Assembly: GCF_000189635.1 (NCBI RefSeq)
Contig: NW_002476399.1
Coordinates: forward strand, 186,001 to 250,000
Reading direction: 5' to 3'
Source of the DNA: Tetrahymena thermophila SB210
Taxonomy: Eukaryota; Ciliophora; Oligohymenophorea; Hymenostomatida; Tetrahymenidae
Length of the DNA stretch: 64,000 nt
The position numbers and the translations under genes are program-made. A model generated the notes under the pieces. That model was not told the origin of the DNA. It worked only from the letters and a program-made list of their open reading frames with translations, and made no database searches. Positions 40,801 through 54,229 of this stretch are shown here, in pieces; position 1 is the first letter of the stretch; each line of letters begins with the position of its first letter.

Positions 40801-43725
40801 GCTAATATTTGAATAATACATCGATAGATGGTAAGGGAGGATCTCTATATATTTCTTCTAATAGTTTAAATCCTTTAAATATGAGCATTAGTGTTTATTT
40901 TACTGATTTTATTAATAATCTAGCATAAATTGGAGGAGCTATTTACAATTAAAATATCTCTATTTAAGTTTATAATTCATAATTTATGTAAAATTATGCC
41001 AAAATATTTGGTTCAAATAGCATTTCTTACCCAACAAAACTTCTCTTAGTTAATATTGAATAATTTTTGAGCAAATACAATGGAACTATTACAAATAACT
41101 AAATAATTATATAAAATTTTAGAAGTGGACATTTTTTTGAAGATATTTAATTCTAAATGATAAATGACTTTGGTGAAGTAATCATTCCAGTTAGTTATGA
41201 AGAAAAACAATCTTATAGAGTTTAGGTTAGGATAAACTAAAAAACTAAAAATTCTGAAAATTACTAAATAACAGGAGAATTAGACACTTCTTTTAATAGA
41301 TAATCACAATTATACACTTTTTCAAAATTATATTTAGTTGGAACTCCTAACTCCTCAGTTATTATTTAGTTTTATTCCAATCAAATATATAATCTAGAAG
41401 ATTAAACTAATTAATATATATAAACATATTCATATGATATAATAGTGAATTTTAGAGAATGTATTTCAGGAGAATAAATAAAACAATATAACTCTCTTAC
41501 TTAGTGTGATATTTGCAAAAAAGGTCAATATTCCTTGAATATTCAATAATGTTAAGACTGTCCAATAGGTGCTGAGTGTTTAGGTGGAAATAAAATAGAA
41601 ATAAAGGAAGGCTTTTGGAGAAGATCTTAGGAAATAGACTTGATTTTATCATGCGAAAATCAAAAATCTAATTGTATTGGTGGCTCTTATGGAAATCAAA
41701 TTTGCTAGGAAGGACATATAGGAGCTTTATGTGAAGAATGTGATGTAATTAATAAACATAAAATATTAGATTTTAAGTTATTTTTTTTAATTTATTTAAG
41801 ATAAATGGTGATTATTGGGGAGAAAGTTATTCTTAAAATTCTAAATATTCTTGCTAAAAATGCAGTAGAGTTAAAAATAACATATGGATTTTAACTCTTA
41901 TAACTATTTGGACATAGCTTTCTATGGCTATAGCAATTAAAGAGAATATAAAAAATTTAGAAGTTGAAAATGCTTAGATATAAAAAGCAATAAACAAATA
42001 AAGAAACAAATTAAAATCAGCTAAAATGTTTGAAACTAAATTAAGTATGATGAAGACTTTTTCTAATACTAAAATTAGTAATCCTGTAAATATTGTTTAA
42101 AAATAAAAAAAAATTAAAATGGAAACATAAAGAAATAAAAATTAAATTGAATCACAAAGCATTTATTTAAAAATACTGACAAATTATTTTTAGATTGTTA
42201 GTTGTGTTTCTACCTTCAATCTAACAATACCTTCAGGTATTATTTTCTTTTAAAAGTAAATATATTTTACATAACTTTTATCTAAATAAAGGTATTATTC
42301 AACTGCCCTAATCTGTAGGCAATCCTATAAAATTAACTATGAATTCTTTAGATTGTTTATTGATAGAAATTTAAAGTGATATACCGATTATCTATTTTAG
42401 GCTAGTTTTTTCACAAATTATTCCAATAATTTACATTTTAATTATCTTTCTTGGATTACTAATTAAGCATTTATGTTAAAAAAGAAAAAATAACTTATAA
42501 CAATTTCCATATTATGCTCTTTCTACAGCTTGTCTCTTCTTGATAATTTTTATTTAGCCCGACTTAGTAACCTAGTTTATAGCTTTAATATCGTGTAGAA
42601 CTATAGGAGATAGAGTTTACATTTTGTCAAATGTTTCATATGAGTGCTTTACAGAATAACATATCAAATATATGATTATTTTAGTTGTACCGTTACTTAT
42701 TTTTTGGGTATTAATAATTCCTTTAGTTTTATTTACGTTGCTAGTACGCAAAAAAAGTAAGCTAGATGACTCAAATTCCAAACTGAACTTGGGTTTTCTT
42801 TACAAAGAATATAAAAACAGTGCTTATTTTTGGGAATTCATAAAAATGGCTGAAAAACTTTCAATAATTCTGGTTTTAAATTTTTATTCTTAAACAATTA
42901 CGGTTAAAGGAATATTAATTTTTATAATAATTTCACTTTACGGAATTTTAACGTCAATAGTAGAACCCTTTAAATAAGTAAACATCAACCAAATTGATAT
43001 ATAATCAACAAATGTTTGCTCTATTACAATATTGCTTGCTATTTTTATGAATAGAAATCCTTTTTCATATTTTTATTATCCTTCTTTTGGAATATTGGTT
43101 TTGATTAATTTTATATTTATTATATTTTTACTGAAATTGATCATGACCACCTACCTAGATTTTATGAAATCTTAAATTTAAAATTTAGCTTCATAATACT
43201 CTGATAAGTTTAATTTCTTAAAAAAATTCTAAAGAGATTCTTAAGTTACAAAAAAACTTAACCCTAATTTAAAACTAAAAGTGTAAAGAGCCTTTTAAAA
43301 TTATTTGAATATGAATCAAACTTAAAGGAAATAGATTTTCATAAATATCTTTGAAAAGTAGCTAAGTAAAATTTTTTTTTTTTCCACTTAATTGTTTTTT
43401 ATTTGTTTCTTTTAAAGATTTTAAAAGTAAGAGTACTGAGCTTAGACTTTAATACCCAAATACTATATAAAGTTCTATAATATTAAGTATGAAAAGCCAG
43501 GATATTTAACAAGAGAGAAATTCATTATTTTTGGTAAGAGACACTAATTTAGATTTAGCTTTTAATACAATCAAAACAAATAATTACTAGAATTTATAAG
43601 GTAAATATAATATAAAATTAATTTAAAAATTTATTTTAAAATATAAATTTCTTATTCATTCTTTAAATTATTTTTATTATTTTAAAGGTATTAAAGGTCT
43701 TTAATAATAAACACAATAAAATTGA
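34899..43725 (+). CDS. Giant multidomain membrane protein C (apparently intact)
   Basis: The best-preserved recent copy. Start ATG 34899 gives a signal peptide (MSFSRIFITLISIFSL). A phase-1 first intron begins GTATTAAAC and ends CTTAG. Propeller strands are visible as GVITWSIDL (about 35665), GTVYVWDLSS (about 36940) and GAIQLWKF (about 37420). The beta-helix spans about 37860-41400 with repeats such as GGAIFITGL and GGAIYNQNISIQ. A cysteine module (CISGEQ, CDICKKGQYS, CQDCP, CLGGN) lies at about 41455-41755. Membrane helices run from about 41875 to 43150, followed by a cytosolic tail of about 150 residues ending KGLQQQ and TGA 43723-43725. One acceptor present in B (ACAG at about 24863) is lost in C; an upstream AG at about 35976 keeps the frame. 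Extracellular recognition or adhesion is the likely role, from architecture only. Confidence 0.8.
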
Positions 43726-44454
43726 TATTAATATAAATTTATTATTTTCTCTTAATTTGAAGATTACTATTGATATTTAAAAGTATTAAGTATATAATAT
43801 ATATAAGCAGAAATATATTTTTTATTTCATATTATTGTTTAAACAGAATTATAGCTGACATTTTTTATGGTTTAAAATGCAATTTTTAAACAATCAATCC
43901 TACTCTTATTTTAAAATCAATAATTTTAACAGTAAATAAAATTAATGGATTTTTAAAAGTCACTAACTTTAAAATAAAAAAGTTGACTAAATTACTTAAC
44001 TAAATAGAGGAAAATTTCAAAATATCATGTGGTACAAATTTATTTTTGGACCTCAAAAAATTAAATTTCTTTCATTCAATTTCAAAGAAAAAAATTACAG
44101 TTTATATTTAAATACTGGTAATTTCTGGCATAATCTTCTTAATATAAAATTGAATTAAAGCTTATCTTAATAGAAAACTTATATAGAAATTTGCAGAAGT
44201 GATTTTGATAGAGAAAAGCATTAAAAGATCTTTTATAAGTTAAAAAAGGAAATAAATAAGTCTAATTTTAATATTTGAAAAAATTTAAATAAATAAAAAA
44301 GCATAAATAAAGTAATAATTATTATTGTTTAATTAGATATTTTCTATGTAAACCAATTATTTTCTTACTTCAAAATATAAAATTATTGATATTAATCAGA
44401 AATAATCAAGTAGACTATAACCTTAAAAATAAAATTAACAAATAATATGTAATC
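43726..44454. other. 3' flank of gene C (shared block)
   Basis: Non-coding block homologous to the flanks after B, D and E. No gene recognised. Confidence 0.65.
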
Positions 44455-44985
44455 TAGTTCCCAATTATTCCAAAAAATTGTTGTATACTTCCTTTGAAAA
44501 TTCTTAAGGAAAAGCATTTACACCTCTTTAAGAATATTTGTTGAGGCTCAATTCATCATTCTTAAAATTCATTCTAAAAACATTCTTTATCAGTTTTAAA
44601 ACATATATTTCTTAATATCCTTTTAAAAATGCTTAGAAAAGGTCGTTTAAATCTAGCGAAAGGCTATATACTCCTCTTAACCAGTAGTCATTATAAGGAG
44701 CTTAAAGCTACACATCTGATAGTTTTTTAATGATTTTAAAATATTTAGTATCAGGTTTCAACTCTAATTATTCTCTATACTTTTCCAGCTATAATAAATA
44801 TATTATCTGAAAACTGATCTTTTTAAATTTATTGTTGAGTGAGCTCTTTTTGATAAGTGAGCTAGATTGGAGGAAATTTAGTCCTCCAGTATTAAAATCA
44901 AAAGAAACTCGTATTCCAAAGGTATTTTTTGAATACCTTAAATTAATTGCTATTTTTCCGCATTTTTAGAAACCTGAAGCAATTA
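44455..44985 (-). pseudogene. MACPF N-terminal-half relic 1
   Basis: It tracks the intact MACPF genes from roughly residue 110 to 270 (minus strand; landmarks GGTCGTTTAAATC, CCAGTAGTCATTATAAG, GATAAGTGAGCTAGATTG, CCTCCAGTA). Small insertions and deletions break the frame. It lies directly beyond the 3' end of intact copy 1. The region 44986-45353 is non-coding and shared with the other two units. Confidence 0.7.
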
Positions 44986-45353
44986 TACAAAAAAAAAAAT
45001 AGAAATTTTACTTGGTTTATTTAAACATGTCTTATATTTAAAACCAGCTTTGTAAACCTAAAAAGACAATATTCTTAAAAAGTAAAGAAGTTTATGAAAA
45101 TTATATTTAACAAATGCACATCAGATTAAAGAGTATTGATATTAATTTTAATATAATTTATACTTAATATGTAAAATAATGTCTTTTTACTTACCAATTT
45201 ATGAAAACGTATAATTTTTAAATTACAAATAATAAATTATTCTAATTTTTCAATTCGTTCTATTTTAAATAATATATTATTTTATTTATAACCTGTTTAA
45301 CGGTAAGTTGGATTAGCTAAGCCATGTTTGAAACTTATTTACTAAAAATATTA

Positions 45354-47066
45354 TCAAAAAGCTGGACAATTACACTATAATATATTTCCATTAGGACTGT
45401 TATAAAAATTAGGTATACAGTCTGTACAAATTATTTAGAATCTACTATCATTTGGAGGAATCTAATTAAGATCAATAAACTAAGGAAATCCACTAACAGA
45501 TGCTATACTGCATCCTTTATTTACCCAATTACCATAGTTTTCATTTAAAATAGTTCTGAAATTACCTAAGCTATCTCTTTCGTATCTAACATCTTTTGGA
45601 ATACCTAAAAGCTATAAGTCAGCAAATTCGCCAGAGCTACAATTAATTTTTGAAAGATAAAAAGGCTATTAAGGAGGACATATAGAAGCTTCATTCATTT
45701 AAAAGGGATTTGAAACAACATAATTAAGAGGTGCTGGAATATGTAAATCTACCATGACATGAATTAAAATGTTTGTATTTCCGTTTCCTTAAATTGCGTA
45801 TGCGGTCTTAGGACTATTATTTTGTATACTTCTCTACTAAAGGATTGATTACTAATTATTAATATAATTTTATTTCATTGATTCAATTCTATTCATAATT
45901 GCTTGTTATAAGTTTTGCTTTACTTAGACATCTGCAACTAGACTATCCCAAGATACAAACTTATTTATTTTTAATAAAGCAGGATTTTGGCTAATTGTAT
46001 TTTCCCAATTAGATTAATTTTCTGGATTTCCTCCAAATCTATGATCAACAGCAATTTTTCTTCTTGCAGCAAAATATCCATCTGCTGGATTCCCATTTAA
46101 TTCATTATTAAGAGCTTATTCAACTTATTAAGGAGATAATCCTCCATTAAATGAGGGAGAAGCATTAACACAACTTTTGAATGCGCTTACTTTTTCAATC
46201 ATACCTCCAATGTAGGTATCAACAGAAATATGAGTTCCCCATGATTCTAAGAAATCGTTATATACTTCAGGTGAATATTCTTAAGGTAAAGCATTTACAG
46301 CTCTTTAGGCATATTTATTTAGGCTCAGATTATCACTCTTAAAAGTCAATCTCAGAACATTCTTAGCCATTTGTGAAACAGACATTTCTTAATCTCCTTA
46401 AAAGAATTTTTCAAATATCTAATTTAAATCTTATGAGTGACTATATTATCCTCCCAACCAGTAGCCATTTTAAGCAGCTTAAATCCAAACATTTGATAAT
46501 TCTTATTCGTTTTAAAATATTTTGATGTCTGGTTACAACTCTATTTATTCTATTTGTATCTCATCAGCTACAATAAATTGGTTATCTGAAAGTGGATCTT
46601 TCCAAATTTATTCTTGAGTGGGCTCTTTTTGATAGGTGAGTTAGATTGCAGGAAGTTTTAGTTCCCCAGTAGTAATATCAAAAGAAACTCCAACTCCAGA
46701 AGGCATATTTTGAATACCTTAAACTGCTTATTCAGTTTCAGAATTTTAAGACATCTATTACCTTTTCATGCGGATTTCTTTATATACATTTAACTATTCT
46801 TATTATCCTTGCAATCCAACACAGTAATCTCCATAAAATCCTGGATAAGGGCATAGATCTTACTTTGCTTCCTCATTTATACTAGAGGTTATCAATTAGA
46901 ATAGCTATCTTTAGTTTAAAACAGACTCATTAACCAAATTTAGATCTTAAATCTATGAATTAAAGCTTTCAGAGTGATTTCGATTTTTTAAAAAGGCTTA
47001 CTATGGATGGCTCAACGTTAATATAAATTATATTAAGAGAAAAGCAAGTATCTTTTGTTGAAGCAT
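45354..47066 (-). CDS. MACPF (membrane-attack-complex/perforin) domain protein, copy 1
   Basis: An intronless frame of exactly 571 codons runs from ATG 47066 to TGA 45356-45354. A signal peptide (KILAFLLIQFILTLS) indicates secretion or delivery to granules. A small cysteine segment (CPYPGFYGDYC, residues 72-82) follows. The MACPF signature Y-x6-(F/W)-G-T-H lies at residues 269-279, with WGTHI and then the GG turn at 287-288; a second conserved NGG is at 307-309. The C-terminus carries a compact cysteine-rich end (CTDC at 547-550, CNC at 565-567). MACPF proteins oligomerise and insert in membranes, and some act only in adhesion; which applies here cannot be read from sequence. Upstream is the decayed leucine-rich gene, downstream a relic of its own 5' half. 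Length is typical of the family. Confidence 0.88.
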
Positions 47067-47439
47067 TTATTTTTATGTATGTTTATTTTTAATTAAAATA
47101 AATTATTAATACAAATACAATCTTTGATCTTTATATTTTTTATGATGATGAAAAACTAACAACTTTCATTAATTTTAAAGCAAAAAATTACATTAAATTT
47201 GAAATAAAATAAAACTAAATATCAAAAACAATAATTAGTTTTTGATTTTTTATTTAAATCATATGTAAATAAATTTTCAAAAATACAAAATTTGTATGGT
47301 AATTAATCATTTCTTAATTAAATGTAATGCTTAAAGAATACAAAAGGTTAAGCTTCTCTAAGAGAGGAAATAAATATAAATATTCTTTTATTATCTAGTT
47401 TAATAGCTGAAAATAGACTAAAATTATTACAATTAATTT
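47067..47439. other. Upstream region of MACPF copy 1
   Basis: AT-rich non-coding region repeated before copies 2 and 3 (CAAAATTTGTATGGTAATTA, then AAAGGTTAAGCTT). It presumably contains the promoter, since it is among the best conserved non-coding parts of the unit. Confidence 0.55.
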
Positions 47440-48780
47440 AATTAGTTTAACCAGATTAATTAGTTACCTGATATTTATTTTGATGAGTACACTTATTATC
47501 CTTAACTTTATTACAGTATGGTATTAATAAAATTACTTATTTTATTGACTTTAGTTTAATTTAAATGTATTTATTCTTCATTTCAAGGGTAGATTACAGA
47601 TTAGAACTTGATATAAATTATAAAATTTACTCTTCTTTACAAATTTATATGTGTGATAATAAAGATTTAGATACTGTAAAAATGCTTTACCATCTAAATC
47701 TACTTAAGCTGATATAGATAGCATTATAAATAGTGTCAATTCAAATTTTGTCTAAATTTGAAGGACATAAATAAAAAAGTTCTTTAGAAAACTAAAACAA
47801 ATTATAGATAGATCTAAAGTTATGTATTTTCATCTTAGTTAATTATCGATATTCTTCACCATAATATATAGATTAATTAACTTGTTTAAAATTTCAAAAG
47901 ACAGTAACCTTTATATGATTATTTTTTAGGAAAACATTTTGATGAATGAATTATTACAATAATTCTAAATTTTATATCCAATAATTACAGGTATTTTAGC
48001 TTTGGCTAATAATATAACTTTATTTTCAAGAATGGTTGGAAGGGTGATTCTGCTCAAAATAATTAATATAATAATACTTATTTTAATATAAATTAGGAAA
48101 AAAAATTATTAAATTTATGGGCACAATAAATTTATTTGATAAAAAAATGACTTATTATTTTAATCTTTTAAACAGAAAAGGAATTTATAAATAATTTTAA
48201 AAATGAAAGGTTTCAATAAATAAAATTATTCGAACTTTTGAAACCAAGTTTAAAGATTTAGTGGAAAAGCCATAATAGGTTTTTATGGGTATTTTTGATT
48301 ATTAAAATAAAGAAGCAAGAAATATTAATAAGGCAAGTTTAGATTTTCCAAAAGCAAGATTAAAAATTCAAAAAAGGTTTTATATTGATAAAAATTTTAA
48401 TAAAAAATAAATTATTTAAAAGAATGTCACTTTATTATTTTAGTAAACAACTTAAAATAGAATCTTAATAAATATTTAATTCTTCTAAATTAAAAATGAA
48501 CTAAGATTATCTATTTAAGTTGAAAAAGGTAAAAATATTAAATAAGGAAGCGTTGAAAGACACTAATTTCTTAAAAAACTGAACATATTACAGAATAAAA
48601 ATGATAATAATCCTAAAATATCAATCAGTTTAATGAAAATTGAATCTTCTTTTAATAATAAATAATTGGCTATATCCAAACTCTCAGATAATTATTTTTA
48701 TTTAGGTTTTAGAATTGAAAGATTTAGTAATGAATATAAAAGTATGTTTCTTTAAATTTTAATAATCTTTTACTGAATTT
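47440..48780 (+). pseudogene. Decayed leucine-rich protein gene, unit 1
   Basis: Comparison of the three units reveals a former plus-strand frame: INQLPDIYFDEY, then YYPQLYYS, then a Leu/Ile-rich stretch (VKMLYHLNLLKLIQIAL) and later MNELLQQF and GFRIERFSNEYK. In this copy one G is missing at about 47518 and one T is extra at about 47930, each shifting the frame. The pattern resembles irregular leucine-rich repeats like the gene at 6316-7185, but direct homology is not shown. Confidence 0.4.
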
Positions 48781-48845
48781 AAGAGAGAGGGTTCGTCGGT
48801 TAGTGAGATAGGAGGTATAAGGGGTTGTTTTGTTAGATGATATTT
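48781..48845. repeat. G-rich conserved block, second copy
   Basis: Diverged copy of 33781-33845; GTTAGTGAGATAGGAG is shared exactly. It is absent at the matching ends of units 2 and 3, which are truncated just before it. Confidence 0.6.
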
Positions 48846-49504
48846 TAAAATTTCAAGTAAGGACCTTAATATATATTGGAGACTTAAAATATAAAACTTT
48901 TTAGTATTTTAGATTATAAAATATATTCTTTGAGATTGTGTGGATACACTCTTAATAAATTAAAAATAGCCATAAAATAATTTAGACATTTTTGTGATAT
49001 TAGAAATGAATATTATATTAATTATGAACATTTTTTTGTTCTAAATCTTAATTATTTTCTTAATATTTAATTTTAAAATGCTTACGAAAATTAAACAAAA
49101 TAAAGAAAAAATTTTTCAAATTTTGAGTGTAAAAAAATTCTTTTTATTGACTGAATCTGTAGTATTTTAACAAATTCTTTACCTTTACAATATTATCTTA
49201 AAAATCTGATACTTTTTTTACTTTATCAATTGCTTTATCCACTACATCTTTTGTTAAATTTGAAATATTTTTTAAAATTTCTTCAAATAAATTGTTATTG
49301 TTGCTTGTTGCCGTTTATACTACTTAATTACTTTAAAAAATATCTGCATTTTCATTTTAATATCTCAATGAAATTGGTTTTTAGTAACGAGGTTAATCAT
49401 TTTTACTTTAATATGAATAAAGCATAAGAGGAATCATATATTACCAACTTTTTAATTTTAAATTAATTTCCAACTTTTTCTTTAATTTAATAAATACTAA
49501 AACA
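48846..49504. other. Unit-junction sequence
   Basis: AT-rich, not shared with the other units. No gene recognised; frames here show no conservation. Confidence 0.5.
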
Positions 49505-50475
49505 ATCACAATTATACACTTTTTAAAAATTATATTTAGTTGGAACTCCAAATTGCTCAGTTATTATTTAGTTTTATTCTAATCAAATATATAATCTCGA
49601 CTATTAAACTAATTAATATCATATCGCTATTTTACATAGTGTGATATTTGTAAAAAATGTTAATTCCTTCAATATTCAATAATAGTTAGACTATCCAGTA
49701 GGTGTTAAGTGTTTAGGTGGAAATAAAATAGAAATAAAGGAAGGTTTTTGGAGGAGATCTTAAGAAGTTGATTTGATTTTATCATGTGAAAAAAAAATTC
49801 TAATTGCACTGGTGTTTCTTATGGAAATCTAATTTGCTAAGAAGGTTATTTAGGAGATTTATGTGAAAAATTTAATGTAATTAATAAGCATATAATAGTA
49901 GATTTTAAGTTATTTTATTTTGTTTATTTAAGATAAATGGTTATTATTGGAGAAAAAGTTATTCTTAAAATTCTAAAATTCTTGTTAAAAATGTAGTAAA
50001 GTTAAATATAATATATGGATTTTAGCTCTTATAACTGAGGCTTTTTCTAATGCTAAAATTATTAATCTTGTAAATATTATTTCATAAATTTCTTTGAAAA
50101 GTAGATATGTAAAATATTTTTTTTCCATTTAATTGCTATTTATTTGTTTCTTTTATAGATTTTAAAATTAACAGTTCTGAGTTAACACTTCTATTCCCAA
50201 ATATTATATAAAGCTCTATTAAATTAATCATGAAAAGCCAGAATATAAAACAAGATAGAAATTCATTATTTTTGGTAAGAGAAACTAGTTTAGATTTAAC
50301 TTTTAATACAATCAAACAAATAATTACTAGAATTTATAAGGTAAATATAATATATAATTAATTTAAAAATTAATTTTAAAATATAAATTTCTTATTCATT
50401 CTTTAAATTATTTTTTTATTTTAAAGGTATTAAAGATATTTAATAATATAAACAATAAAATTGATATAAATATGA
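49505..50475 (+). pseudogene. 3' relic D of the giant membrane protein gene
   Basis: It begins abruptly with sequence matching C at about 41305 and covers the cysteine module (ECLGGN-type region, GFWRRS). It is then cut internally: from about 50040 it jumps from the first membrane helix (C about 41900) to C about 42055 and then to C about 43335. Nearly all membrane helices are missing. There is no start and several frame breaks, so it is not expressed as a receptor. Confidence 0.8.
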
Positions 50476-51289
50476 ATTTATTATTTTCTCTTGATTTGAA
50501 GATTACTATTGATATTTTAAAAGTATTAAGTATATCATATATATAAGCAGAAATATATTTTTTATTTCATATTATTGTTTAAACAGAATTATCGCTGAGA
50601 TTTTTGTAGTTTAAAATAAATTTTTTTAATTTAGTAAGAGCTAAAATTTATTTTAAGATATTTCATGAGTAAGATGTATTTCAATCCTACTCTTATTTTA
50701 AAATCAATAATTACTACAGTAAATAAAATTAATGAAAAATTAAAAGTCACTAACTTTAAAATAAAAAAGTCGACTAAATTACTTAACTAAATAGAGGAGA
50801 ATTTCAATATATATGTGGTACAAATTTATTTTTGGATTCAAAAAATTAAATTTCTTTCATTTGATTTCAAAGAAATAAATTACAGTTTATATTTAAATTC
50901 TGGTCATTTCTGGAATAATTTTATTAATATTAAATTGAATTAAAGCTTATCATAATATAATACTAATTTAATGCAAAAAACATTTATAGAAATTTGTGGA
51001 AGTGCTTTTGATATAGAGAAACATTAAAAGATTTTTTATAATTTAAAAAAGACATAAATAAGCCAACATAGAATAATTGTTTTGAGAATTTGATATTTGA
51101 AAATATGTAATTAAAGGATAATTTTATTTAAAGCATAAATTAATAATAATTATTGTTTAATTATATTATTTATTTTCTATGTAAATCAATTATTTATTTT
51201 CTTACTTCAAGATATAAAATTATAGATATTAATCAGAAATAATCAAGTAGACTATAACCTTAATAATAAAATTAAGAAATAATATGTAA
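50476..51289. other. Shared 3'-flank block after relic D
   Basis: Homologous to 43726-44454 and 58515-59284. Non-coding. Confidence 0.65.
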
Positions 51290-51785
51290 TCTAGTTCACC
51301 ATTAATCTAAAAAATTGTTGTATACTACTGCTGGAAATTCTTATGGTAAATCATTTATAATTCTTTAAGCATATTTGTAGAGCAACAAATTATCATTCTT
51401 AAAAGTCATTCTAACAACATTCTTTACCAGTTTTGAAACAGATATTTCTTAATATCCTTTAAAAAAGCTTTAGAAGAGGTCGTTTAAATCTAACGAATGG
51501 CTATCTATTTACACCTCCTTACAATTAATCATAATAAAGAGCTTCAAGCAACAGACCTGATAGTTTTTTATTCATTTTTAAATATTTTTGTATCTGGTTT
51601 CAATTCTATTTATTCTATATACTTTTGTGCTGCTAGCAATAATAAATTATTTATCTGAAAACTAACATTTTTATATTTATTTTTGAGTGGGCTTTTTTTG
51701 ATAAGTGAGCTAGATTGCAGGAAAATTAGTCATCCAGTAGTAAAATCAAAAGAAACACCAATTCCAAAATTTTTTTAATACATTA
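51290..51785 (-). pseudogene. MACPF N-terminal-half relic 2
   Basis: Orthologous in position to relic 1 (44455-44985) and similarly frame-broken. Landmarks: GGTCGTTTAAATC, GATAAGTGAGCTAGATTGCAGG. The stretch 51786-52177 is the shared spacer before intact copy 2. Confidence 0.7.
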
Positions 51786-52177
51786 AATTAATTACTATGT
51801 TCCCGCTAGAAATCGTAATTAGACAAAAAAAGAGAGAAATTTTGTGTGATTTATATAAATATGTTGTATATATTTTTTATTCCACTTTGTAAGCTTAAAA
51901 ACCAAATATTCTTAAAAGATAAATTAATAAATGAACATGTGATTAAAGAGTATTGATATAATTTTTAATATAATTTATACCTAATATGTTTTTTAATATC
52001 TTTTTACTCACTAATTTATGAAATTATATAATTTTTAACTTACAAAAAATAAATTATTCTAATTTTTTAATTCATTTATTTGATATTAGATAATATATTT
52101 TATTTAATTTTTTACCTGCTTAAATAGTAAGTTTGATTAGCTAAGTTCTGTTTGAAACTTATTTATTATAAATATTA

Positions 52178-53887
52178 TCAAAAAGCTGGACAACTACACT
52201 ATAATTAATTTCCATTAGGACCATCATAAAAAGTTGGTATGCAGTCTGTACAAATCATTTAGAATCTACTATCATTTGGAGGAATCTAATTAAGATCAAC
52301 AAACTCAGGAAATCCACTAACAGATGCTATACTGCATCCTTTATTTACCCAATTACCATAGGTTTCTTTTAAAATAGTTCTAAAGTTACCTAAGCTATCT
52401 CTTTCGTATCTAACATCTTATGGAAGACCTAAAATTTTTAAGTCAGCAAATTAGCCAGAGCTACAATTAATCATTGAAAATATTAATTGCAATTAAGGAG
52501 GGCATATAGAAGCTTCTTTCATTTAAAAGGGATTTGAAACAACATACTTAAGAGGTGCTGGCAAATGTATTTTGTCCGTTATATGAAGAAAAACGTCTGT
52601 ATTTCCGTTTCCTTAAATTGCATATGCAGTCTTTGGACTATTTTTTTCTATAGTTCTCTGCTAAAGGATTGATTACTAATTGTTAATGTATCTTTATTTC
52701 ATTGACTCAATTCTATTCATAATTGCTTGTTATAGGTTTTGCTTTACTTGGGCATCTGCAACTAGACTATCCCAAGATACAAACTTATTTATTTTTAATA
52801 AAGCAGGATTTTAACTAATTGTATTTTCCCAATTAGATTAATTTTCTGGATTTCCTCCAAATCTATGATCAACAGCAATTTTTCTTCTTGCAGCAAAATA
52901 TCCATCTGCTTGATTCCCATTTAATTCATTGTTAAGAGCTTATTCCACTTATTAAGGAGATAATCCTCCATTAAATGAGGGAGAAGCATTAACACAACTT
53001 TTGAATGCGCTTACTTTTTCAATCATACCTCCAATGTAGGTATCAACAGAAATATGAGTTCCCCATGATTCTAAGAAATCGTTATATACTTCAGGTGAAT
53101 ATTCTTAAGGTAAAGCATTTACAGCTCTTTAGGCATATTTGTTTAGGCTCAGATTATCATTCTTAAAAGTCAATCTCAGAACATTCTTAGTCATTTGTGA
53201 AACAGACATTTCTTAATCTCCTTTAAAGAATTTTTCAAATATCTAATTTAAATCTTATGAGTGACTATATTGTCCTCCCAACCAGTAACCATTTTAAGCA
53301 GCTTAAATCCAAACATTTGATAATTCTTATTCGTTTTAAAATATTTTGATGTCTGGTTACAACTCTATTTATTCTATTTGTATCTCATCAGCTACAATAA
53401 ATTGGTTATCTGAAAGTGGATCTTTCCAAATTTATTCTTGAGTGGGCTCTTTTTGATAGGTGAGTTAGATTGCAGGAAGTTTTAGTTCCCCAGTAGTAAT
53501 ATCAAAAGAAACTCCAACTCCAGAAGGCATATTTTGAATACCTTAAACTGCTTATTCAGTTTCAGAATTTTAAGACATCTATTACCTTTTCATGCGGATT
53601 TCCTTATATACATTTAATTATTCTTATTATCCTTGCAGTCCAACACAGTAATCTCCATAAAATCCTGGATAAGGGCATAGATCTTACTTTGCTTCCTCAT
53701 TTATACTAGAGGTAATCAATTAGAATAGCTATCTTTAGTTTAAAACAGACTCATTAACCAAATTTAGATCTTAAATCTATGAAAAGCTTTCAGAGTGATT
53801 TCGATTTTTTAAAAAGGCTTACTATGGATGGCTCAACGTTAATATAAATTATATTAAGAGAAAAGCAAGTATCTTTTGTTGAAGCAT
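52178..53887 (-). CDS. MACPF domain protein, copy 2
   Basis: Intronless, 570 codons including the stop, from ATG 53887 to TGA 52180-52178. It is one residue shorter than copies 1 and 3 because of a 3-base deletion near residue 36. Signal peptide, CPYPGFYGDYC segment, WGTHI signature with GG, and the C-terminal CTDC...CSC are all kept. Differences from copy 1 concentrate in the C-terminal third, notably the residues just before APL(K/N)YVV and the CPPQ segment. The long intact frame in three copies, beside decayed neighbours, argues that these genes are under selection. Confidence 0.88.
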
Positions 53888-54229
53888 TTATTTTTATGTA
53901 TGTTTGTTTTGAATTAAATTATTAATACAAATAAAATTTTTGATCTTAATAATTATTATGGTGATGAAAAACAAACAACTTTCATTAATTTTAATGATAA
54001 AATTACATTAAAATTGAAATAAAATAAGACTAGATATCAAAATTAACATTTTGTTTTTGTTTAATTATTTAAATCATATGCAGATATATTTTCAAAAATA
54101 CAAAATTTGTATGGTAATTAATCATTTCTTAATTAAATGTAATCCTTAAAGAATAAAAAAGGTTAAGCTTTTCTAAGAGATGAATTAAATATAAATATTC
54201 TTTTATTATAAAGTTTAATAGCTGTAAAT
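53888..54229. other. Upstream region of MACPF copy 2
   Basis: Repeated unit sequence as at 47067-47439; non-coding, probable promoter region. Confidence 0.5.
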
